A DNA stretch of 64,000 bases from Butyricicoccus_A sp963601915 (lineage in GTDB: Bacteria > Bacillota > Clostridia > Oscillospirales > Butyricicoccaceae): assembly GCA_963601915.1 (NCBI GenBank), contig CAVCGL010000004.1, forward strand, positions 82,243-146,242, in the 5' to 3' direction. How positions within the stretch are numbered: position 1 is the stretch's first letter; each line of letters opens with the position of its first letter. The notes under the pieces were generated by a model, which was not told where the DNA came from, did no database searches, and worked only from the letters and a program-made list of their open reading frames with translations. Shown here piece after piece: positions 9,431-16,579 of the stretch. The position numbers and the translations under genes are program-made.

Positions 9431-9459
9431 AGCGTAGCAGCCTATAAAACTGCTGCGCT
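9431..9459. terminator. Second hairpin with T-run only on the minus side
   Basis: AGCGTAGCAG and CTGCTGCGCT pair around a 9-base loop. Read on the minus strand the stem is followed by ATTTTTATAT, read on the plus strand by GTAAAAC. The single non-Watson-Crick position is G-U on plus but A-C on minus, so orientation is ambiguous. No gene on the minus strand needs it. Confidence 0.35.
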
Positions 9460-9544
9460 GTAAAACTAACGTCCACTACCCGGAATTAACTCTTACATTC
9501 TGGAAGTCACCTTTTCATTTGACGAATTATTTTTACAAATTCTC

Positions 9545-9575
9545 TTGACTTGAAGCTAACTTCAGGGTGTATGCT
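9545..9575 (+). promoter_or_regulatory. MerR-type promoter with 19-bp spacer and operator dyad
   Basis: TTGACT (9545-9550) and TATGCT (9570-9575) are 19 bases apart, too far for unaided sigma-A. The spacer holds the dyad CTTGAAG-CTAA-CTTCAGG (9549-9566). This is the known layout of promoters activated by MerR-family proteins that twist the DNA (SoxR, NmlR, AdhR types). No merR gene is in the window. Confidence 0.75.
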
Positions 9576-9610
9576 AAAGTCAACAAGAAATTTAACAGGA
9601 GGAATCTATC

Positions 9611-10471
9611 ATGTTCAACGAAGTATACACCCTGACAAATGGAACCCGCATCCCGAAGCTGGGACTCGGTACATGGTTTATTGATGATGACAAGGCGGCG
9701 CAGGCAGTGCGTGAGGCGGTCAAGCTGGGCTATCGCCTGATCGACACAGCGCAGGCGTATGGCAATGAGCGCGGTGTAGGAGAAGGTGTGCGTACCTGTG
9801 GCATTCCGCGTGAGCAGCTGTTTGTCGCTAGCAAGGTTGCCGCAGAACACAAGACTTACGAGAGCGCTATGGCGTCTATTGATGAGACGTTGGAAAAAAT
9901 GGGCTTAGAGTATCTCGACCAGATGATTATTCACAGCCCGCAGCCGTGGGTAGAATTCCGTGTAGAAAAGCGGTATTTTGAGGAAAACAAGCAGGTTTGG
10001 CGTGCGTTGGAAGATGCACAGGCAGCTGGAAAAGTCAAGGTGATTGGTGTGTCCAATTTCTTGCAGGATGATTTGGAAAATATCCTGTCTGATTGCCGTG
10101 TCAAGCCGATGGTGAACCAGATTTTGCTGCACATCAGCAACACAAATCAGAAACTATTGGCATTCTGCAAGCAGCAAGGCATTCAGGTTGAAGCATATTC
10201 TCCGATTGCACATGGCGAAGCGCTGAAAAATCCGGCAATTATTGAAATGGCGCATAAATACCATGTCTCTGTCGCACAGCTGTGCATTCGCTATGTGATT
10301 CAGCTTGGCACTGTGGCACTGCCGAAGACAGCGGATCCGGCACATATGGCAGACAACGCTGCGGTAGATTTTGAGATCTCTGCACAAGATATGCAGCAGC
10401 TCGTACAGATGCAGACCATCCAGAGCTATGGCGAATTTGATGTCTTCCCGGTATTTAGAAAGGGCGTTTGA
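9611..10471 (+). CDS. Aldo/keto reductase
   Basis: 286 residues, the AKR family size. The NAD(P)H-dependent TIM barrel opens with PKLGLGTWFI and has the catalytic tetrad: Asp and Tyr in LIDTAQAYGNE (~46-56), Lys in LFVASKV (~77) and His in MIIHSPQPW (~110). It reduces aldehydes or ketones to alcohols. The MerR-type promoter directly upstream matches known AdhR/NmlR control of aldehyde and thiol-stress genes, so carbonyl detoxification is a reasonable inference. The flavodoxin follows immediately and is probably co-transcribed. RBS AGGAGG at 9598. Confidence 0.9.
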   Translation: MFNEVYTLTNGTRIPKLGLGTWFIDDDKAAQAVREAVKLGYRLIDTAQAYGNERGVGEGVRTCGIPREQLFVASKVAAEHKTYESAMASIDETLEKMGLEYLDQMIIHSPQPWVEFRVEKRYFEENKQVWRALEDAQAAGKVKVIGVSNFLQDDLENILSDCRVKPMVNQILLHISNTNQKLLAFCKQQGIQVEAYSPIAHGEALKNPAIIEMAHKYHVSVAQLCIRYVIQLGTVALPKTADPAHMADNAAVDFEISAQDMQQLVQMQTIQSYGEFDVFPVFRKGV

Positions 10472-10476
10472 GAAAA

Positions 10477-10986
10477 ATGAAAACACTTGTGGCATTTTAC
10501 TCCCGTGCAGATGAAAATTATTTCGGCGGCACCTATCGCTATATTTCGGTTGGCAATACGCAGCGTGTAGCGCAAGTTATCGCGCAGGAAACCGGTGCAG
10601 ATCTGTTTGCTATCCAGCAGGTGCAGCCGTATGCAGCGGAATATCAGACCTGCGTCACACAGGCGCGAGAGGATTTTTACAACAAGGCTCGACCGGCTGT
10701 GCAAGATTTGCCGGAAAATCTGGATGATTACGACGAAATCTACTTGGGCTATCCGAATTACTGCAGGGATATGCCGATGGCAGTCTATACATTTTTGGAA
10801 GCCTTTTCGTGGGAAGGAAAGACGATTCATCCGTTCTGTACCCACGAGGGAAGCGGTCTATCCAACACGGAGCGCAGCATTCAGCGCACCTGCACCGGTG
10901 CAGCGGTGACAAAGGGACTGGCAGTACACGGCAGCCATGTAGACAGTGCGCAGCACGCAATTCAGGCCTGGATAAAGAAAATTTAA
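10477..10986 (+). CDS. Flavodoxin
   Basis: 169 residues. It opens with a flavodoxin strand (MKTLVAFYSRADENY), followed by the FMN phosphate-loop region GGTYRYISVGNTQRVA and the later YLGYPNYCRDMP and CTHEGSGLSNTE motifs of the flavodoxin_4 group. This type binds FMN and shuttles electrons. Start 10477 is preferred over TTG at 10468 because the ribosome site AGAAAGGG (10457-10464) is only correctly spaced for the later codon. It begins 5 bases after the reductase stop, suggesting a joint redox-stress unit under the MerR-type promoter. Confidence 0.85.
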   Translation: MKTLVAFYSRADENYFGGTYRYISVGNTQRVAQVIAQETGADLFAIQQVQPYAAEYQTCVTQAREDFYNKARPAVQDLPENLDDYDEIYLGYPNYCRDMPMAVYTFLEAFSWEGKTIHPFCTHEGSGLSNTERSIQRTCTGAAVTKGLAVHGSHVDSAQHAIQAWIKKI

Positions 10987-11003
10987 CTATATAATATAAG
11001 TAA

Positions 11004-11038
11004 CGACCGCATCTGATTGCATCAGATGCGGTCGTTTT
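11004..11038. terminator. Bidirectional intrinsic terminator
   Basis: A perfect 14-bp stem (CGACCGCATCTGAT / ATCAGATGCGGTCG) with a 3-base loop and TTTT on the plus side, between the convergent flavodoxin and kinase-like genes. Confidence 0.9.
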
Positions 11039-11056
11039 GTACGAAGATCATATCGT

Positions 11057-11668
11057 TTATTTGCTTGTGCGAGCGCGGATAAACGCGAGCAACTGCTGTG
11101 CGGTTCCGTTAGGCCCCAGCACGCTGCTGTCGATGGACAGATGGTAGCTGCTGGAATCACCCCATGTGTTATCCGAGCGTTCCGAATAATACGATGCGCG
11201 TTTCCGATCCATCTGTTTAATCATGTTCTTGGCTTTGGATTCCGTCAAGTCGTATTGCTTCATGATGCGCTGTATGCGCCAATCCAACGGTGCGTGGATG
11301 AAAAAGCTGACACGATTCGGAAAATCAGAGAAGACAGCATCTGCGGCGCGTCCGATAAAAATGCAGGGGCCTTCCTTCGCCAAATTGCGCATGGTTTCCT
11401 CTTCTGCCATAGAGATTTGTTGTTCAAAAGACAGACCGTTCTGCCCCAATGTATACATATTTGCGGCGAGAGAGAACAAAAAGCTGTTGGTCAGGGAAGA
11501 ACCGTTCTCACTCATCACTTTGGTGTACATGCCGTATTCTTTGGCTGCCTGCGCAATGTCATCTTTATCGAATAGCGGCATATGCAGTTCCTTAGCGAGA
11601 ATTTCAGCAATCTGATGACCGCTGCTGCCAAACTGGCGGCTGACCGTAATAAGCAATTGGTTATTCAT
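11057..11668 (-). CDS. Cytidylate kinase-like family protein
   Basis: 203 residues. It starts with a P-loop-like ITVSRQFGSSGHQIAE, then FDKDDI, CIFIGRAADAVF and MDRKRASYY, the set seen in the cytidylate-kinase-like family common in Clostridia. The classical GxxGxGKS/T loop is replaced by RQFGSSG, normal for this family. The substrate of these proteins is not established. Single gene with its own promoter and GGAGG ribosome site; divergent from the GNAT gene. Confidence 0.85.
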   Translation of the reverse strand: MNNQLLITVSRQFGSSGHQIAEILAKELHMPLFDKDDIAQAAKEYGMYTKVMSENGSSLTNSFLFSLAANMYTLGQNGLSFEQQISMAEEETMRNLAKEGPCIFIGRAADAVFSDFPNRVSFFIHAPLDWRIQRIMKQYDLTESKAKNMIKQMDRKRASYYSERSDNTWGDSSSYHLSIDSSVLGPNGTAQQLLAFIRARTSK

Positions 11669-11688
11669 AACAACGCCTCCTTTGCTCT

Positions 11689-11717
11689 ATTATACAACAA
11701 TTGCAGGATGTGTTCAA
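11689..11717 (-). promoter_or_regulatory. Sigma-A promoter of the kinase-like gene
   Basis: Minus-strand TTGAAC (11717-11712) and TATAAT (11694-11689) with a 17-base spacer, 20 bases upstream of the start codon. Confidence 0.8.
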
Positions 11718-11754
11718 TTTATTTTGCGGAAAAAGGTGATTTTGTAAAAAAACC

Positions 11755-11783
11755 TTTTCTGACACGGCAATTGATGCTATAAT
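11755..11783 (+). promoter_or_regulatory. Probable promoter of GNAT-MocR-radC genes
   Basis: A perfect TATAAT at 11778-11783 with a weak -35 (TTTTCT) at 17 bases; 45 bases before the GNAT start. Confidence 0.5.
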
Positions 11784-11828
11784 AAAAATAGATAAGATAT
11801 AAGATTTTCAGGTAAGGATGTTTCCATC

Positions 11829-12455
11829 ATGAAAAATGTCATGATTCGCCCCGCGACACGCGCAGATGCACAAGAGATGCTGGCATTGTATGCGCCGTAT
11901 GTACTGCATACGACCGTCACCAGCGAATATGATCCGCCCAGCTTGGAGGAATTTACCAACCGTATTGAGACCTATACCGCCAAGACACCGTGGCTGTGCT
12001 GCGTCATAGACGGACAAATCGTCGGATATGGGTATGCATCACCGCATCGGAAGCGTGCTGCCTACCAGTGGTCATGCGAAACGTCTATTTATACCAAGAT
12101 GGGATTTCACCGCCGCGGCATTGCAACCGCTTTGTATTCGGCACTGTTCGATTTATTGGCGTATCAGGGATATTATAGCATTTATGTCGGCGTGACCTGC
12201 CCTAATCCGCGCAGTATGGCATTTCATATGTCAATGGGTTTTGAGCGCATGGGCGCGTATCACAACAGTATGTATAAATTTGGAAAATGGCGCGATGTCA
12301 TTTGGATGGGCAAGGCCTTGCGGCACTATGAAGGAGAACCGAAGCCTACGCTTCGCTATCCCGACATTCAAGATCAAGCCTATTGTCAACAAGTATTGGC
12401 GCAAGCAGCTCAGCTTGTGCATGAGCCGCGGGCGATAAACAATCGCCATGCGTGA
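11829..12455 (+). CDS. GNAT N-acetyltransferase, phosphinothricin/methionine-sulfone type
   Basis: 208 residues. The first ~170 form a GNAT fold like Pat/YncA: MIRPATRADAQEMLALYAPYV, substrate region TTVTSEYDPPSLEEF, acetyl-CoA loop MGFHRRGIATALY and NPRSMAFHMSMGFERMG. It probably N-acetylates an amino acid or amino-acid analogue; the exact substrate cannot be read. The C-terminal ~35 residues are an extension. Its last 8 bases overlap the MocR start, so the two are translationally coupled and the regulator may control it. Confidence 0.85.
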   Translation: MKNVMIRPATRADAQEMLALYAPYVLHTTVTSEYDPPSLEEFTNRIETYTAKTPWLCCVIDGQIVGYGYASPHRKRAAYQWSCETSIYTKMGFHRRGIATALYSALFDLLAYQGYYSIYVGVTCPNPRSMAFHMSMGFERMGAYHNSMYKFGKWRDVIWMGKALRHYEGEPKPTLRYPDIQDQAYCQQVLAQAAQLVHEPRAINNRHA

Positions 12456-13794
12456 ACCGTTATATTTGAAGCTGTATCATCAATTGCGTGCAGAAATTGA
12501 AGCCGGTCGATTGGCTGCGGGTACACGGCTGCCGTCCATTCGACAGATGACACAGCAATCCTCTGTCAGCCGAACGACGGTAGAAACAGCTTATGAGCAT
12601 TTGTGTGCGGATGGCATTGTCAATTGTGTGCCGCAGAGCGGCTATTATGTCAATGAAATTCCACATCGGCAGCCCATCCCACATCCAGTGTCCGTGCAGA
12701 CGACACATACCTGCGCATTTGATTTTACCGGACATCGCATGGATCCGGCGTTGTTTGATTTTGATATTTGGCGCAAGTTGTCCCGATCTGTGATGATGGA
12801 CAGTGCGCCATTTCTTGGTTATGGAGAAAATCAAGGAGAACTGGTTCTTCGAGAACAAATCGCCAAATATTTATACGCCGGGCGCGGCGTATATACAACG
12901 GCACAGCATGTTGTCATCAGTGCGGGCATTCAAAGCCTGCTCGGTGTGCTGTGCGAGATGTTTGACAAAAGCCAGCAACGTATTGCCTTTGAGAATCCGG
13001 GATTTCGCAAAGGATGGCGTGTTTTCACGGATCATGGCTATCAAACGGTTTCAATTCCGAGCAGTGCGCACGGGATTGACTTGGAAAAACTGGAGCAATC
13101 ACGGGCGAATATGTTATATATTTCTCCGTCCCATTCATTTCCGTCTGGCACCAGCCTGACGCACAGCAAACGCAAACAGCTGCTATCGTGGGCGAACAGA
13201 TGCCATGCTGTGATTTTGGAAGATGATTATGACGGAGAGCTTCGTTACACAGGAAAGCCATTGGCGACGCTGTCTGCGATGGATTCCGCCGAACATGTGA
13301 TTTATCTCGGCACATTTTCTAAGCTGTTGCCGCCGTCTATTCGCATCAGTTATGCTGTGCTGCCGCCGCGGCTGCTTCCGGCATATCAGCGAATTGCCGG
13401 ACGATACAACCAGACTTCCAGCACCATGGAACAGCTGACGATGGCGCGGTTTATGGAGGAAGGGAGGCTGGAAAAACAAATTCGTCGTTTGCGCCGCATT
13501 TATGCACACAAAAACACATGTATCATACAGGCGTTTGCAGACTATTTCGGTTCGCGAGTATCTGTTCGTCCCAATGATACGGGGCTGCATGTGGTTGTAT
13601 CTGTGGCGGGAAGCGGGGATGCAGAGACAATGTGTGCGTTGGCGCGGCCGGTCGGTGTAGATATCACACCAATGGCTTCGTATGCACTGGCAGACAACCA
13701 AAATGAACAGACAGATTTTTATCTTTCCAGCGCGGGCATTCCGATTGAGGATATTGAACCGGCGATAGCCCGGTTGCGAAGCGTCTGGACGTAA
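12448..13794 (+). CDS. MocR/PdxR-type GntR regulator with aminotransferase domain
   Basis: 448 residues. An N-terminal GntR winged helix (about 1-70: LYHQLRAEIEAGRLAAGTRLPSIRQ read in parts, SVSRTTVETAYEHL) is fused to a fold-type I PLP domain with the pyridoxal Lys in YLGTFSKLLPP (~290) and an ILEDDYDGELRY motif. MocR proteins sense PLP or amino compounds and regulate vitamin B6 or amino-acid genes. The target here is unknown; the overlapping GNAT gene is the obvious candidate. Confidence 0.9.
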   Translation: MREPLYLKLYHQLRAEIEAGRLAAGTRLPSIRQMTQQSSVSRTTVETAYEHLCADGIVNCVPQSGYYVNEIPHRQPIPHPVSVQTTHTCAFDFTGHRMDPALFDFDIWRKLSRSVMMDSAPFLGYGENQGELVLREQIAKYLYAGRGVYTTAQHVVISAGIQSLLGVLCEMFDKSQQRIAFENPGFRKGWRVFTDHGYQTVSIPSSAHGIDLEKLEQSRANMLYISPSHSFPSGTSLTHSKRKQLLSWANRCHAVILEDDYDGELRYTGKPLATLSAMDSAEHVIYLGTFSKLLPPSIRISYAVLPPRLLPAYQRIAGRYNQTSSTMEQLTMARFMEEGRLEKQIRRLRRIYAHKNTCIIQAFADYFGSRVSVRPNDTGLHVVVSVAGSGDAETMCALARPVGVDITPMASYALADNQNEQTDFYLSSAGIPIEDIEPAIARLRSVWT

Positions 13795-13815
13795 AAAGGG
13801 GAGGAGGGAGCGCAT

Positions 13816-14481
13816 ATGGCTGGAAGAGAGCATGATAATCACCGAGAGCGAATGCGGCATCGGTTTTTAGAGTATGGACTGGATAACTTTGCAGATCATG
13901 AAGTGTTGGAGCTGTTGCTGTTTTACGCCATTCCACGTGGTGATGTCAACCCGTTGGCACATCGCTTAATTGATTCGTTTGGTTCACTGGCGAATGTATT
14001 GGAAGCAGAAGCCGCAGATTTATGTCGCGTAGAGGGGATGGGAACCAAAACGGCAGCGTTTCTGCGGATGATGCCGCCGATGTTTCGACGCTATCAGACC
14101 TCGAAATTACAGGGCTCGGCTTTTGACACAACAGAAAAAGTGGCGGAATACTTGCTGAGATATTATATCGGACGCCCGCGGGAACAGCTGTCGGCTGTTT
14201 TGTTGGACAATCAGTGCCGATTGATTCGTATTTGCGATATTGCAGAGGGAAGTACGACTTCCGTTCATATCGATACGCGCAAATTGATTCAATGTATCTT
14301 ACAGTACAATGCCGCGCATGTCATCTTGGCGCATAATCATCCGCGCGGACGCTGTTCTCCGTCGAGGTCAGATATTCTTCAGACATCTACCGTCCGAGAG
14401 ATGCTGAAGAAAATTGATGTTCGGTTGGTAGACCATATCATTATTGCAGAAGATCAGTGGATCTCGCTGGCGGCGAGATGA
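13816..14481 (+). CDS. radC: RadC-like JAB domain protein
   Basis: 221 residues, standard RadC length. A helix-hairpin-helix (VEGMGTKTAAFLRMM, about 72-86) precedes the JAB/MPN metal motif HNHPRGRCSPSRSD (HxH-x7-SxxD, about 175-188). It was historically tied to DNA repair, but its biochemical role is still unsettled. RBS GGAGGAGGG; 21 bases after the MocR gene, so likely the last gene of that transcript. Confidence 0.92.
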   Translation: MAGREHDNHRERMRHRFLEYGLDNFADHEVLELLLFYAIPRGDVNPLAHRLIDSFGSLANVLEAEAADLCRVEGMGTKTAAFLRMMPPMFRRYQTSKLQGSAFDTTEKVAEYLLRYYIGRPREQLSAVLLDNQCRLIRICDIAEGSTTSVHIDTRKLIQCILQYNAAHVILAHNHPRGRCSPSRSDILQTSTVREMLKKIDVRLVDHIIIAEDQWISLAAR

Positions 14482-14492
14482 GGATAAAATAT

Positions 14493-14533
14493 AAGTACAG
14501 AACAAATGTTCGATTTTGTTCTGTACTTTTTTT
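14493..14533 (+). terminator. Intrinsic terminator after radC
   Basis: A 14-bp stem (AAGTACAGAACAAA / TTTGTTCTGTACTT), a short loop and a run of seven T. Confidence 0.9.
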
Positions 14534-14596
14534 ATGGCGTATGATATACTGGACAAGGAATATACTAAGAAATAGGACAGGCTGCGGGAGAATGCA

Positions 14597-16564
14597 ATGG
14601 ATCATTTTGAATTAGTATCAGAATATAAACCGGCGGGAGATCAGCCGGAAGCCATTCAAAAGCTGGCGCAGGGCGTGAAGCTCGGTTTTGAGGAACAGAC
14701 CCTGCTGGGTGTCACCGGTTCCGGCAAGACATTTACGATGGCAAATATCATACAGGAAGTGCAAAAGCCTACCTTGGTCTTGGCGCATAACAAAACGCTG
14801 GCAGCGCAGTTGTGCTCTGAGCTGCGCGAGTTCTTTCCGAATAATGCGGTAGAGTTTTTCGTTTCTTATTATGATTATTATCAGCCAGAAGCGTATATTG
14901 CGTCTACAGATACCTATATCGAAAAGGACTCGGCAATCAATGAGGAAATTGAGCGGCTGCGGCATTCAGCGACATCCGCTTTGGCAGAACGCAATGATGT
15001 CATTATTGTTGCATCTGTCTCATGCATTTACTCGTTGGGCGATCCGATTGATTATAAAAAGATGGTCATTTCTCTGCGTCCGGGCATGGAAGTGCCGTAT
15101 GACTCGCTCATGAAACGACTGACAGAGATTCAATACGAACGCAATGATATTGCGTTCGAGCGAAATCGCTTTCGTGTGCGCGGAGATACCATAGAAATCT
15201 GGCCGGTATACACGGATTCCTTCGCCTATCGTGTAGAATTTTTCGGAGATGAAATTGAACGTATCAGCGAAATCAATCCGCTGACCGGCGAGCGAATGCG
15301 TGAGGTGCAGCACGCGGCCATTTATCCGGCTTCCCATTACGTCACACCAAAGGATAAGATGGAATCTGCCATTCAGGAAATACGCGAAGAGATGGAACAG
15401 CGCGTGGCATGGTTTAAAGACAACGAAAAATTTGTCGAAGCACAGCGTATTGAACAGCGCACGCGCTATGACATGGAAATGATGGAGGAAATCGGCTTTT
15501 GCAGCGGCATCGAAAACTATTCTCGTGTGCTGTCTGGACGCAAGCCCGGCTCTGCGCCGTACACACTGATGGATTATTTCCCAAAGGATTTCTTGATGAT
15601 TATCGACGAGTCCCATGTGACAATTCCGCAGGTGCGAGCGATGTATGCCGGCGATCAGGCTCGTAAAAAGAGCTTGATTGACAATGGCTTCCGTTTGCCA
15701 TCGGCACTGGACAATCGTCCGCTGAATTTTGAAGAATTTCAAGAACGCATTCATCAGGTGATTTATGTCAGTGCTACCCCATCGGATTTTGAAAAAAGCC
15801 GATCCAGCCAGATTGTCGAACAGCTCATTCGTCCTACCGGTCTGCTGGATCCGATCATTTCGGTTCGACCGATTGAGGGACAGATTGACGATTTGATTGG
15901 AGAGATCAACGCGCGGACTGCGCGAAAAGAGCGTGTTCTCGTCACGACATTGACGGTCAAGATGGCGGAAGATTTGACGGACTATTTGGAAAATGCGGGC
16001 ATTCGGGTGCGGTATCTGCATCATGATGTCAAGACAATACAGCGCATGGAAATCATTCGAGATCTGCGCTTAGGCGTGTTTGACGTTCTGGTAGGCATCA
16101 ATCTGCTGCGCGAGGGCTTGGATTTGCCGGAGGTATCGCTGGTGGCGATTCTCGATGCCGACAAGGAGGGCTTTCTGCGCTCGGAAACTGCGCTGGTACA
16201 GACGATGGGACGTGCGGCGAGAAATGCAGAGGGAGAAGTTATTCTGTATGCCGATACGCGCACGCCGTCTATGGAACGTGCAATTCGAGAGACCGAACGC
16301 CGCCGTGCGATTCAGCAGCAATTTAATGAAGAACACGGCATTGTGCCGAAGACGATTGTGAAACAGGTGCGCGACATCATTGAGATTTCGGCTCCGGCTT
16401 CTGAGGTCGGCGCGGTGCTCAGCAAAAAGAAATTAGATAAAACACAGCGCCTCCAGCAGATTGCTATTTTGCGCAAGAAGATGAAGGAAGCGGCAACCAT
16501 GTTGGAATTTGAGCTGGCTGCTGATTTGCGCGATCAGATTCGTGAACTGGAAGCACAGGATTGA
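14597..16564 (+). CDS. uvrB: Excinuclease ABC subunit B
   Basis: 655 residues, the normal UvrB size. Walker A GVTGSGKTFTMA (~39-50), the YYDYYQPEAYI beta-hairpin region (~92-102) that inserts between DNA strands, helicase motif DESHVTIPQ (~337), and the C-terminal UVR motif (EFELAADLRDQIREL) that contacts UvrC. It verifies damage in nucleotide excision repair. ATG 14597 gives the family N-terminus FELVSEYKPAGDQPEAI. A possible extended -10 (TGATATACT, 14542-14550) lies upstream. uvrA follows after 15 bases. Confidence 0.97.
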   Translation: MDHFELVSEYKPAGDQPEAIQKLAQGVKLGFEEQTLLGVTGSGKTFTMANIIQEVQKPTLVLAHNKTLAAQLCSELREFFPNNAVEFFVSYYDYYQPEAYIASTDTYIEKDSAINEEIERLRHSATSALAERNDVIIVASVSCIYSLGDPIDYKKMVISLRPGMEVPYDSLMKRLTEIQYERNDIAFERNRFRVRGDTIEIWPVYTDSFAYRVEFFGDEIERISEINPLTGERMREVQHAAIYPASHYVTPKDKMESAIQEIREEMEQRVAWFKDNEKFVEAQRIEQRTRYDMEMMEEIGFCSGIENYSRVLSGRKPGSAPYTLMDYFPKDFLMIIDESHVTIPQVRAMYAGDQARKKSLIDNGFRLPSALDNRPLNFEEFQERIHQVIYVSATPSDFEKSRSSQIVEQLIRPTGLLDPIISVRPIEGQIDDLIGEINARTARKERVLVTTLTVKMAEDLTDYLENAGIRVRYLHHDVKTIQRMEIIRDLRLGVFDVLVGINLLREGLDLPEVSLVAILDADKEGFLRSETALVQTMGRAARNAEGEVILYADTRTPSMERAIRETERRRAIQQQFNEEHGIVPKTIVKQVRDIIEISAPASEVGAVLSKKKLDKTQRLQQIAILRKKMKEAATMLEFELAADLRDQIRELEAQD

Positions 16565-16579
16565 TGCGGGAGAAACGTC

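Noticed and set aside
9431..9459. Second minus-strand small RNA like the one at 32.3 kb
   Set aside because: A T-run exists on the minus side, but the stem has an A-C mismatch in that orientation and I found no promoter reading towards it.
15020..16024. 334-codon open frame antisense to uvrB
   Set aside because: Same reason: shadow of a conserved gene without start signals or domains.
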